Below, piece after piece: positions 46,838-54,304 of a DNA stretch of 55,986 bases; the first letter of the stretch is position 1, and each line of letters starts with the position of its first letter. A program made the translations under genes and the position numbers. Under the pieces are notes generated by a model. The model saw nothing but the letters and a program-made list of their open reading frames with translations. It made no database searches and was not told where the DNA came from. This stretch comes from a virus: IMG/VR virus record IMGVR_UViG_3300043411_001213, positions 1-55,986 of that record; one strand, 5' to 3'.

Positions 46838-48142
46838 TTAAGTCTCCGAAAGTTGTTTGACGCCGATCCAGTGGAAGCGAACCCGTAGTTTTGCTGTAGT
46901 CGAACCGGGGAATATGCGGGCGCGGAAAGATGCGGTGGCACTGGTCATGCCAACCGGAGCCGTGAAGGGGTCAGAATGGAGAACGATTCGCCGTCCAGCC
47001 AGCCAATCACCCCAATGCAGGCCAGTTGGCCCGCCAATCGCCGGGCATGTGCCGGTTCCGCCACCCAACTCATTGAGCAGTTGAAAGCCGTAGTTTTCGC
47101 ACTCGACTACCTCAACGTCGCACAGCGCCTCATGCGCGGTGACGCCTGCGGTGTAGTTGGTTCCGTAATTGGTTGCGGCTAGGTCATGCGCGTCAAATCC
47201 GGAATACGCTGGGCCTGAGTACGTCCATAGTGCCTCGAACCCGTCTGCCGTCTGCGTTCCAATGACCGAACAACCTGCTCCCGGTGCATATAGTTGGAAG
47301 TTGTCGGGGGCCACTCCTGCAGCATTCGTGCCGATTGTCCCGCCTGTTCCGGCCACGGTTGCATTTCGGCTGCATATAACGTGCGCTGGCTTTGGTGCCC
47401 ACGGCGCGTACAAGCCAGCCATTTCGTCAGCGCCGGCAATGCCGAGCTTTAGCGCACCCTGGAGGTTTAGGTGCGTGCCATCCGAGGTATATCCGGACAG
47501 AGGAACCGGGTAGTTGTTGGAGTCTCCCGTGTCGCGGTACGGGTCCGTCCACGGCAGGTTTGCAACGTAGCCACTCGCCGCACGCATCGTTGTCTGAAGA
47601 TCGGCAACGATGGTCTTTTTTACCAACGTGTTGAACGTCACGCACGGAACCGGCTCGCTGGTAATCGCCCCCCACCCCTCGGCAGCAATCAGTGCCTGCA
47701 TGGCCTGATAGTCCGACCAGATGGATACTGCTGCCGTACCGCTGTTGATTGAATTGATCTCAGCGTGTAGCGCAATGACAGCGCGACGACCGCCGACAGC
47801 GGCCCGCATTTGACTGATATACGCCGGGACAGATGCCAGCACTTGCGCAGACGACGCGCCGACCCGCCCATAAAAACCGTTCAGTAGCTTGTTTGCCCAT
47901 GTCGAACCGGGGTCCATCGTCAGCGCAGGGGCTGACACATGGGCATAGTCGAACGGTTTCCGCAGGCAGGCGTTCATCCATTTATGGTGAGCCGCCGCCG
48001 CTTGCCCCTGCCAAGACCATTCCGACTGGTCAACACATTCCCCTGCGACCAGCGAATGCCCGACTGCGCCGAGAATTGGCCGGATGACAGACCGCCCCGC
48101 AGCAATCACGCCACCGGACGAACAGGAGTAGGACTCGCCCAC
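46838..48142 (-). CDS. SGNH/GDSL hydrolase, virion-associated esterase candidate
   Basis: 434 residues. An N-terminal SGNH hydrolase: ILGAVGHSLVAGE (block I, Ser), VIALHAEINSINSG (block III area with Asn), YTSDGTHLNLQGALKLG (block V with Asp and His). The C-terminal ~190 residues are a beta sandwich (TVAGTGGTIGTNAAGVAPDNFQLYAPG...ATASFRARIFPGSTTAKLRVRFHWIG). Such enzymes on phage particles remove acetyl groups from O-antigen or capsule. No signal peptide. Position in the head module, not the tail-fibre module, is unusual. Confidence 0.75.
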   Translation of the reverse strand: MGESYSCSSGGVIAAGRSVIRPILGAVGHSLVAGECVDQSEWSWQGQAAAAHHKWMNACLRKPFDYAHVSAPALTMDPGSTWANKLLNGFYGRVGASSAQVLASVPAYISQMRAAVGGRRAVIALHAEINSINSGTAAVSIWSDYQAMQALIAAEGWGAITSEPVPCVTFNTLVKKTIVADLQTTMRAASGYVANLPWTDPYRDTGDSNNYPVPLSGYTSDGTHLNLQGALKLGIAGADEMAGLYAPWAPKPAHVICSRNATVAGTGGTIGTNAAGVAPDNFQLYAPGAGCSVIGTQTADGFEALWTYSGPAYSGFDAHDLAATNYGTNYTAGVTAHEALCDVEVVECENYGFQLLNELGGGTGTCPAIGGPTGLHWGDWLAGRRIVLHSDPFTAPVGMTSATASFRARIFPGSTTAKLRVRFHWIGVKQLSET

Positions 48143-48150
48143 GGGATGCC

Positions 48151-48549
48151 TTAGAAGTGGGTGAATTCGTGGGTGATAGCAGCCACAGAGTAAGTGCCAC
48201 CAGAGCTTGCTACCGTCGCGCCGAAGTCATCAATTGCCACGATTTTGTTGCCGTCCGTCGTGTCGATGATGGCCGCGCCAGTTGCGCTAATCGTGGTTGC
48301 GCCAGGCCATCCAGCAGGAGTGAATACGATCACCGTTTTGTGGTTCGTCGTATCCGGAGTGACCGTGCAAGTCACATCACAGCCGCCTGCGGTGTAGAGC
48401 GTGCCGGTGACTTCCGTCAGGTGAGCCGATGTCGAATCGGTAGCGCGGTTGTAAGTGCTGATGTCGATCAGCATACATTTCAGCGTGTTGGTTTCGAGTG
48501 CGGCCAACTTGCTGTCAAGGTATGCGTCAGGAATGTGAATAGTTGCCAT
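48151..48549 (-). CDS. Small beta-rich virion protein candidate (132 aa)
   Basis: MATIHIPDAYLDSKLAALETNTLKCMLIDISTYNRATDS, followed by beta strands (CDVTCTVTPDTTNHKTVIVFTPAGWPGATTISATGAAI) and a C-terminal VAAITHEFTHF. This 'DAYLDxxLAALxxN..K..LID...Y' start occurs in phage proteins that form surface or fibre-base structures. Gene order next to the SGNH gene suggests shared use. No enzymatic motif (the final HEFTH is not in a zinc-protease context). Confidence 0.55.
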   Translation of the reverse strand: MATIHIPDAYLDSKLAALETNTLKCMLIDISTYNRATDSTSAHLTEVTGTLYTAGGCDVTCTVTPDTTNHKTVIVFTPAGWPGATTISATGAAIIDTTDGNKIVAIDDFGATVASSGGTYSVAAITHEFTHF

Positions 48550-48554
48550 TGGTC

Positions 48555-48854
48555 TTACTCCTTGCGGTAAATATGGTTGTTTTGCGTGTGTTCCATTTCG
48601 GAAACGTAAGCAGATGCGCAGTGATACGGGTCGTTGAACAGCCAGTTGATAAATGCTTCAGTGCGCTTGCGGTGGGTTCTGTGTGCCCAAGCCGATATCG
48701 TTTCGTCAGCGTAGGCGCCAGGGAGCAGGCAAGTGGCCAGCCACTGATCCTTGGCGACCAACATCTGCATACCATTGAGAATCCATCCGACTACGAAGAG
48801 AAGGACCCACACGAACCCAATTGCGGCAAAGACGAATGTGATCGAGCTGAGCAT
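48555..48854 (-). CDS. Membrane protein in lysis cluster (99 aa)
   Basis: N-terminal hydrophobic span SITFVFAAIGFVWVLLFVVGWIL, then LLPGAYADETISAWAHRTHRKRTEAFINWLFNDPYHCASAY. The 'DETxSAxAHRxxRx....WLFxDPxHC' pattern recurs in small membrane proteins of phages, near lysis or tail genes, with unknown role. Starts one base within the upstream stop. GGAG-like site precedes the ATG. Confidence 0.6.
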   Translation of the reverse strand: MLSSITFVFAAIGFVWVLLFVVGWILNGMQMLVAKDQWLATCLLPGAYADETISAWAHRTHRKRTEAFINWLFNDPYHCASAYVSEMEHTQNNHIYRKE

Positions 48855-49063
48855 CAGAAGACCGCCCTCACAAACACGCGCCCGTCGTCGTATGTCTTTC
48901 CGTCCGGCGGAACACAGAAATGAACGTCAGTCTTCTCAGTGAGAAAATGCAGCCCGCGGCGATCGAGTGCCAGGCGACTGCCGCGACGACCGTTGGTCAT
49001 GTGTTCTGCGCAGTACGACCACATCTCTTCAACGGTCATACCAAGATCAAGCATTTGACTCAT
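48854..49063 (-). CDS. Small uncharacterised protein (69 aa)
   Basis: MSQMLDLGMTVEEMWSYCAEH, then beta strands LALDRRGLHFLTEKTDVHFCVPPDGKTYDDGRVFVRAV. Alpha helix followed by a beta hairpin pair; no known motif. It overlaps the upstream gene by ATGA and the downstream membrane protein by one base, so the three belong to one translational unit. Confidence 0.5.
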   Translation of the reverse strand: MSQMLDLGMTVEEMWSYCAEHMTNGRRGSRLALDRRGLHFLTEKTDVHFCVPPDGKTYDDGRVFVRAVF

Positions 49064-49455
49064 GTTGAAACCCCAAGCAGCTTGGCCATGGCCGGGCCAA
49101 AACCGAGCTTCCAGGCCATCCCAAGGAGGGCTAGGGTAGCCATGAGCTTCACGACGACAAACAGACCACTCACACCGTGCTTGATGGCTTCAGACTTCGC
49201 TGTGTGCCAGAACTCTTCCTCAGCCTGAGCGGCACGGATCTTTGATTCGTGATACTCACAGTGCCCGGTCAGGTCGCCGCTCGGAAAAGCCTCGGTCTTG
49301 AGATCACCGATCAGCTTGTTGATCCAGTCCCTCTCACGATCCTCGTGATCCTTAAGCATTTGCTTAATGTCAATTTCAAGTTGCTCAAGGGTCTTCGAAT
49401 AGACGCGACGATTCGGCCCAGTGTATTGCTCAGTGACGATGATTTCTTGAGTCAT
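49060..49455 (-). CDS. Helical protein with C-terminal membrane span (131 aa)
   Basis: MTQEIIVTEQYTGPNRRVYSKTLEQLEIDIKQMLKDHEDRERDWINKL gives a charged coiled-coil segment; a C-terminal hydrophobic segment SGLFVVVKLMATLALLGMAWKLGFGPA is a likely transmembrane helix. Lies right after the spanin genes and may be a lysis accessory or antiholin-like protein; the sequence does not decide. ATGA overlap with Rz upstream. Confidence 0.55.
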   Translation of the reverse strand: MTQEIIVTEQYTGPNRRVYSKTLEQLEIDIKQMLKDHEDRERDWINKLIGDLKTEAFPSGDLTGHCEYHESKIRAAQAEEEFWHTAKSEAIKHGVSGLFVVVKLMATLALLGMAWKLGFGPAMAKLLGVST

Positions 49456-49883
49456 TTGCTTGCCCCACTCTGTTGCTCAACCCATCCTTGCAGGAAGTTC
49501 AATTGGTTGGTGGTTTCGGCACACCCCGCTGCAAGTTCGAGGGCAGCAGGTATTGGGTAGTCGCTGGCTTCATCAGCTCGGGTGGAGGGGTTGGAAAGTC
49601 CGGGCATTGCACCGGCACCAGGTTGTGCCCGCAGGCGCACAGGGTGACTGCGCAGATAAGCGATAGAGGCTTCATATCCATCTTGAATGTCCTTGGTGAT
49701 CTGTTTCTGTTCTTCGACGAGCTTCTCAGTGGCAGCATTCTGGGCATTACCAAGTGCCGTGACCTGCGCACGGTATTCCGCAAAATCATCCGCAGACTTG
49801 CGCCACAAAGCCCCTGCCAGCAGTGTCGTTGCAAGTAGGATTCCGATCAGCGCAAACCGCCAGTTGGCCATCAACCAGATCAT
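49452..49883 (-). CDS. Rz: Inner-membrane spanin (Rz-like)
   Basis: 143 residues: N-terminal membrane anchor (MANWRFALIGILLATTLLAGAL) followed by a periplasmic coiled coil (FAEYRAQVTALGNAQNAATEKLVEEQKQITKDIQDGYEASIAYL), the standard i-spanin layout. A second gene in another frame within it encodes a lipoprotein (Rz1), which makes the assignment strong. Together they fuse the inner and outer membranes at the last step of lysis in Gram-negative hosts. It overlaps the holin stop by ATGA. Confidence 0.85.
   Translation of the reverse strand: MIWLMANWRFALIGILLATTLLAGALWRKSADDFAEYRAQVTALGNAQNAATEKLVEEQKQITKDIQDGYEASIAYLRSHPVRLRAQPGAGAMPGLSNPSTRADEASDYPIPAALELAAGCAETTNQLNFLQGWVEQQSGASK
49499..49681 (-). 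CDS. Rz1: Outer-membrane spanin lipoprotein (Rz1-like), nested in Rz
   Basis: 60 residues in the +1 frame inside the Rz gene. MDMKPLSLICAVTLCACG shows a short basic/hydrophobic signal with lipobox LCAC (acylated Cys after cleavage), followed by a proline-rich stretch (CPDFPTPPPELMKP, and VPKPPTN at the end). AAGGA is eight bases before the ATG at 49681. Nested, lipobox-bearing and proline-rich are the hallmarks of Rz1. Acts in the outer membrane and binds Rz across the periplasm. Confidence 0.85.
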   Translation of the reverse strand: MDMKPLSLICAVTLCACGHNLVPVQCPDFPTPPPELMKPATTQYLLPSNLQRGVPKPPTN

Positions 49884-50101
49884 TGCTTAGACTCCACGAA
49901 GGCTTTGAAAATGTACCCGCCAAAAGCGCAGATCGGCGCGGTTACGGCAGCAATGATCGCTGCTATCTCCATGCCGTTACGAGCGTTGCCGGTGGCGAAC
50001 CACATAGCCCAGTCGGAGACTGCCCAGGTCATCCAAATAGCCGTGGTCAACACGACAGTGCGGGTCGGTATGTACTTCGAGACGTAGTCGGTGGCGTTCA
50101 T
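49880..50101 (-). CDS. Probable holin (73 aa)
   Basis: MNATDYVSKYIPTRTVVLTTAIWMTWAVSDWAMWFATG, then MEIAAIIAAVTAPICAFGGYIFKAF. Two hydrophobic helices with a short polar loop and a small basic C-terminus (ESKQ) fit a class II holin. It lies between the DUF5675-like gene and the spanins, the normal place for a holin. An in-frame GTG/ATG at 50116 lies in the neighbour; the ATG at 50101 overlaps it by ATGA. Confidence 0.7.
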   Translation of the reverse strand: MNATDYVSKYIPTRTVVLTTAIWMTWAVSDWAMWFATGNARNGMEIAAIIAAVTAPICAFGGYIFKAFVESKQ

Positions 50102-50544
50102 TCGACCTCCAACCAAGATTCAATACCGAGCTCCGCCGCGTCATCTATCTGGTCGATAATGCGCTGGACAGTATCTGCACATTTAGCGATACCAGAGCTT
50201 GTCCGCACCTGACCGACGCCAACGCAGCCGAGCAGGTCGCCAGGGCCGTTTGCTCCATGGATTCGTATGCCGGAATAACCGGGGACATCCAGAACAGCGG
50301 GAAGAACGCGCTGAAAGCGGTTGGAGAACGAAGTGATGAGCCGGTATCGGCCACGAGGGATAGCTGTGCGCCCATAAACCTTCCTTTCGGAAATGTCTTC
50401 CAGACTGCGTTCAAGGAACCGGTCCTCGTCCTCCAAGGACTGACAGAAAAACACATTGTCGAGATACACCCGGCCAAGCGTGTAGTTCTCGGCACCGGCA
50501 ACACGGGTCACCGGCTCGCGAACAACTTTGAACACCTGTCTCAT
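50098..50544 (-). CDS. DUF5675-like protein, lysis-cluster candidate (148 aa)
   Basis: Features: YTLGRVYLDNVFFCQSLEDEDR, YGRTAIPRGRYRLITSFSNRF, VPGYSGIRIHGANGPGDLLGCVGVGQ. This is the DUF5675 pattern (SLED, G.TAIP.G.Y.., H.GN...GC...G) of phage proteins usually found with holin and spanin genes and suggested to be lytic factors, although direct evidence is limited. No other endolysin gene is visible in this window, so this is the best candidate. It overlaps the portal gene (ATGA) and the holin. Confidence 0.7.
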   Translation of the reverse strand: MRQVFKVVREPVTRVAGAENYTLGRVYLDNVFFCQSLEDEDRFLERSLEDISERKVYGRTAIPRGRYRLITSFSNRFQRVLPAVLDVPGYSGIRIHGANGPGDLLGCVGVGQVRTSSGIAKCADTVQRIIDQIDDAAELGIESWLEVE

Positions 50545-52082
50545 GCTTCACCCATGTTCAGAGGAATGACGTTTTCCGCCTTCTTGTTCTGCCCACGCCC
50601 TTGTGCCGGCTGATCGGATTTGATCTTCTGGTTGAGCGTGCTGCCATCGTTGGACGGAGTGGCCGCAGGGTCAGAGCCTGCAGGTGTGGCACCGGCGGCT
50701 GGCGCCTTGAATCGTGTGCCAGAAAGCGGCTTGAAGCCGGCCGGTGGCAACTTGCCAGTCAGCTGCAAACTGGCCTCCTCATCTGTCAGGAAACCGAGAT
50801 CCAGCTGTTCAAGGATCATCATCTGGCGCGTCTGCTTGAAGGCCATCAGTTCGCTTGCCGGCCGAATCTCGATCTGCTCATATTCAAAGCTCACATAGCC
50901 ATCGACACCCATCAGGCGGACGGCCACTGTCAACAGCCGTGAGTAAATCTCGTTCAGCTTTTGGCGAACAGAACTGTCGACCGATCGGATATATAGGGCC
51001 ACCTGCGTCGAAGCGATGTTCGAGCTCGACGAACCGGATTCAAGGCCGAGAACCGACGGTAGGGTTTTGCTACCCGACGCCAGCTTGGCGTTGGCGATAT
51101 CGCGCAGCGTCTCGTAATCGCTGGCGCTACCGGTCGGCACTTCCACTTCGAAACCGAGCGAGTCGAAATAAACAAGTGCGTCTTCCGGTTGCAGCGTGTT
51201 GACCTGTTGCTCAATCTGAGAGATCAGGCTGGCCATTTCGGCGCGAGCCTTCTCCTCGTCCATCTGTGCTTCCGGGGAGAGGTTCTTGCGGAACATCTCC
51301 TCGTCGATCGTCACCTTCAGGCGAGGATGAATGGCGCGACGCATGACGCGGGTCAGGTCAGCCATGAATGTTTCGCTGAAGATGACAGCCTTCAGAGCGG
51401 GTTCAAGCGGTGACGTTGGGTACGGGCTGAGCATGTCGGCGTCAAGCTGGACGATCGCAACAGTCGGCACGTCTAGGTCAAGCTCGTCGCTGCCAACCTT
51501 CTGGATAGGCTTGACACCGTTGCCATCCGGGCGGAACTGTACAACCGTGCTCGAAATCGGCTGAATCCGATACGGCATGCGAGCCTTGTCCAGGACCAAC
51601 TCGGCTGCCATCTGACCGTACATCACCGCATCGCGTGCTAGAGACTCGCTACACGATTTGATCGAGCCGTGACCGGTGTAGCCTTCCAAGGGGTCACCAA
51701 TGACGTCGAACCGTGTGAGCAGGGTCTGCAGGAGCTTGGTAGCCTCAACGTTGAGGACGCCGTCCATGTCACGAGCCACGGCAACGTACTTCTCAGGCAC
51801 ACCGATACGGATCGCCGTGTAAACAGCGTTGCTCAACTCCGGCGAGCTGGCCACAAGATCCTGAAGAACCTTGTGCGTCCCGCTGCCGTTGCGATACGTC
51901 GTGACGTCAGTGTTGACCAGGCGGCGCTCCGGCCGAGTGATCACCGCATCAGCAGGCTTCGTCGTCTGGAAGAACGCCGGCCACGAGCGCATACCGGGCT
52001 TCGCCTTGATGGGAGCCACGGGAGCGAGCTGACTGGCAGCTTCTACCTTGCGGTCAAACAGTGATCTGAAGCGTTCGAACAT
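50541..52082 (-). CDS. Portal protein (DUF935/Mu gp29-like)
   Basis: 513 residues: RNGSGTHKVLQDLVASSPELSNAVYTAIRIGVPEKYV, DVIGDPLEGYTGHGSIKSCSESLARDAVMYGQMAAELVLDKARMPYRIQPIS, and DLTRVMRRAIHPRLKVTIDEEMFRKNLSPEAQMDEEKARAEMASLISQIEQ. The last is like the portal stem/wing helices. C-terminal ~100 residues are Pro/Ala/Lys-rich and disordered. Forms the dodecamer through which DNA is packaged and ejected. Position directly after the terminase supports it. There is no gpW-like gene between them. Confidence 0.85.
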   Translation of the reverse strand: MFERFRSLFDRKVEAASQLAPVAPIKAKPGMRSWPAFFQTTKPADAVITRPERRLVNTDVTTYRNGSGTHKVLQDLVASSPELSNAVYTAIRIGVPEKYVAVARDMDGVLNVEATKLLQTLLTRFDVIGDPLEGYTGHGSIKSCSESLARDAVMYGQMAAELVLDKARMPYRIQPISSTVVQFRPDGNGVKPIQKVGSDELDLDVPTVAIVQLDADMLSPYPTSPLEPALKAVIFSETFMADLTRVMRRAIHPRLKVTIDEEMFRKNLSPEAQMDEEKARAEMASLISQIEQQVNTLQPEDALVYFDSLGFEVEVPTGSASDYETLRDIANAKLASGSKTLPSVLGLESGSSSSNIASTQVALYIRSVDSSVRQKLNEIYSRLLTVAVRLMGVDGYVSFEYEQIEIRPASELMAFKQTRQMMILEQLDLGFLTDEEASLQLTGKLPPAGFKPLSGTRFKAPAAGATPAGSDPAATPSNDGSTLNQKIKSDQPAQGRGQNKKAENVIPLNMGEA

Positions 52083-52149
52083 TCGACGTGAACCCCAATT
52101 GGTTGCACGGAATGTATCAAAACACTGTTCACCATGGAAGGCACTTTCT

Positions 52150-52184
52150 ACATTAACTAGACACTGTCAACATTAACTAGACAC
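52150..52184. repeat. Two 15-bp direct repeats at terminase/portal junction
   Basis: ACATTAACTAGACAC occurs at 52150-52164 and 52170-52184, period 20. The right-hand copy overlaps the terminase stop codon at 52173-52175. It lies in the 90-base gap before the portal gene, and in a phage this boundary may hold regulatory or processing signals; I cannot say which. Confidence 0.85.
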
Positions 52185-53879
52185 GTTGGATTTCACCTTG
52201 AACGTGCTCAACAACGGTATCGAGCCACCGCCACCGGTATCGGACACGCCGAGAATGTGCTTCGCGAGGAACGCGTAGCTCAACGAGAACCAGAAGTGAT
52301 CATTCCCAAGCTCAGACTTGATCCATTTGAACTTGATCTCCTGCGTACGCACGTCCCAGTCCTTGACCCGGCGCATGTCCGTGCAGTGCTCAACGAACTC
52401 CTTGTCCAGCGGGCAATGCAGCACCGAGAACTGACCAGAACGGATATAGGCCATCAGTGCATCGAACGTCTTGTCACGGGCCACGTTGATTTGCCGCAAC
52501 TGCTGCAGGCCCCGTTCGTCGTCCTCGTCACGCTTCTTGATACTAAACAGTTCCACGCCTTTTGTCTGGCTGTAGACAGATGCGTACAGGTTCTGGTCAA
52601 TCGCCTGCAGGGTCAGCACCATATCTGTGTATGGCAGCGAGTCAATCACAGACAGGCGCACGCGATGTTGCAGGCGCAGTTCCTTGTACCGCTCCTTCAA
52701 CATCTGCAGCGGCACCTTCTCCTTGTGAACCACCTGCATGGAACCGTCGTAGCTCGTGTTGGCCACGATGATGTGACAGGTCATGCCCAAGTCCACGCCC
52801 ATGACCGCGGCAGTCGTCCCGGGAAACTGTGAATGCACAATCGTGCCCTGAATCTCTTCAGGCGACAGCACCGACTCCTGCGAGAAATAAGGCAGCCCAA
52901 GGTTGAAGTTGATAAAGTCAGCAATGTTGCTGTACTGGGTCGATGCCTCGATCAGATAAGATGGCGTGATGATCCGCGGCGCATCAAACGGCGCCACCTG
53001 GAACCCCTCAGCCACATGGTTCTCACTCGGATTCTCACAGACCCACTCCCGGTGCTCTGGCGATAGATCCGGTCGACCCCCACAACTCGGACACTCCACA
53101 AACGCGTTGGCGTAATCGATCGAATGCAGGTTGCGCTTTGTGATGTCCTGCAGGTCACCGGTAAAACCGGGTATCTTGATGTGGCTGTAGTAGTCCGGGA
53201 TGAAGAAGTGGCCGCAATGATCACACTTCACGAAATTGAAGTGCCGCCTCGAACGCTGGAATTCGAAGTCAATCCCCTTCCCCGGGATCGTCGGCGTGCT
53301 CAACTTCGTCTTCATCTTGTGCGGCGAGTGCGTCAGGCGCGACTGGTACTGGCTGATCACCAACGGGTCGCTGAAATCCAACTCGTCATGAACTAGTGCG
53401 TCGGCCGGAATCGAGATCGGCGCATTCGAACTGGCAGCCCCTTTCAGGTACAAATAAGACGTGCCCAACTGCTTGACCTCGACGTTGTCCGTGTCAGTCA
53501 ACAGGTCCTTCAGATATGGTGACTCCTGAATCACCGGATTCACTCGCGTCTTCGCCAGCGTGGCTGCGAACGTCGCCGTCGGCAGCGTGTAAATCACGGT
53601 GAAATTCTTGATCATCCCGCACAGTGCCAACGACTTACGCACCGACAACTCAGAGATACCGACCTGCGAACACTTGCGAATGATCGTCTCACGGGCCTTG
53701 CTATCAAGGATCCGCTGCTGATACTCGTGATCCTTGTAGCTGTACGGCTTTCCGCCAATAAACGTGTTCTCGGCAATCCAGCGAGAAATCTCCTCGATCG
53801 CAACTGCCTGAGAAGCACCGGCCTTCAGGCGCTGCAAATGATTCTTGAATGCCTCCAGATCGAAATGAACCCGGCTCAC
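52173..53879 (-). CDS. terL: Large terminase subunit (lambda GpA-like)
   Basis: 568 residues: N-terminal ATPase with RKCSQVGISE (adenine/Walker A-like region), VIYTLPTATFAATLA, ALVHDELDFSD (Walker B), a zinc-binding pair CDHCGHFF ... CPSCGG, and the nuclease part AAVMGVDLGMTCHIIVANTS with DLG acidic ligands. The long GpA-like form points to a cos-type or related packaging system. Cuts concatemers and drives DNA into the head with ATP. The ATG overlaps the upstream gene by ATGA. The C-terminus runs to within the direct repeat. Confidence 0.9.
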   Translation of the reverse strand: MSRVHFDLEAFKNHLQRLKAGASQAVAIEEISRWIAENTFIGGKPYSYKDHEYQQRILDSKARETIIRKCSQVGISELSVRKSLALCGMIKNFTVIYTLPTATFAATLAKTRVNPVIQESPYLKDLLTDTDNVEVKQLGTSYLYLKGAASSNAPISIPADALVHDELDFSDPLVISQYQSRLTHSPHKMKTKLSTPTIPGKGIDFEFQRSRRHFNFVKCDHCGHFFIPDYYSHIKIPGFTGDLQDITKRNLHSIDYANAFVECPSCGGRPDLSPEHREWVCENPSENHVAEGFQVAPFDAPRIITPSYLIEASTQYSNIADFINFNLGLPYFSQESVLSPEEIQGTIVHSQFPGTTAAVMGVDLGMTCHIIVANTSYDGSMQVVHKEKVPLQMLKERYKELRLQHRVRLSVIDSLPYTDMVLTLQAIDQNLYASVYSQTKGVELFSIKKRDEDDERGLQQLRQINVARDKTFDALMAYIRSGQFSVLHCPLDKEFVEHCTDMRRVKDWDVRTQEIKFKWIKSELGNDHFWFSLSYAFLAKHILGVSDTGGGGSIPLLSTFKVKSNVSS

Positions 53880-54304
53880 ATCAGGCCCGCTTTCGTCGCC
53901 ATGCGCTCGTACTCGGCAAAGAACTCATTCTTGACCGGTTCAGGCAGCGTCTTGATCGCCTCCACCAGGCACGACTCCATCACCTTCAGCGTCTGCTCCT
54001 TGCGCAGGTCCTCCTGCAGCTTCACCAGCTGCCCAAGCGTCGACACTACGGCATTGCACACCTGCGCCTTCTGGTTGGCAGGTGTGTCCATGTCACTGAG
54101 CACCTCATCCATCAAGCCCTTGGTCTTTCGATACTGCGAGACCAACTCCTCCTCCAGATTTAGGTCTGCAATGGCGTCACTCGGCAACCGATCGAGAATC
54201 TCATCAAGGAGCTCGCGCAATTGCGACTCGTTCATCAAATCCAGTGAGGGCGCCTGGTGCTCGAAGAGCGGGGTTTTTCCGGCGAGCTTGTCTTGGTTAA
54301 TCAT
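53876..54304 (-). CDS. Helical protein upstream of terL, small terminase candidate
   Basis: 142 residues starting MINQDKLAGKTPLFEHQAPS; all-helical with 'LNESQLRELLDEILDRLPSDAIADLNLEEELVSQYRKTKGLMDEVLSDMDTPANQKAQVCNAVVSTLGQLVKLQEDL'. Small terminase subunits are helical DNA-binding oligomers encoded directly before terL, which this gene is (ATGA overlap). No HTH is obvious, so DNA recognition might be shared with the upstream HTH protein. Start at 54304 is chosen over 54325, which lies inside the upstream gene. Confidence 0.55.
   Translation of the reverse strand: MINQDKLAGKTPLFEHQAPSLDLMNESQLRELLDEILDRLPSDAIADLNLEEELVSQYRKTKGLMDEVLSDMDTPANQKAQVCNAVVSTLGQLVKLQEDLRKEQTLKVMESCLVEAIKTLPEPVKNEFFAEYERMATKAGLM

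Noticed and set aside
48151-48549. HEFTH at the C-terminus as a zinc-protease motif
   Set aside because: It is the last few residues of a small beta protein, without the HExxH spacing or any supporting helix.
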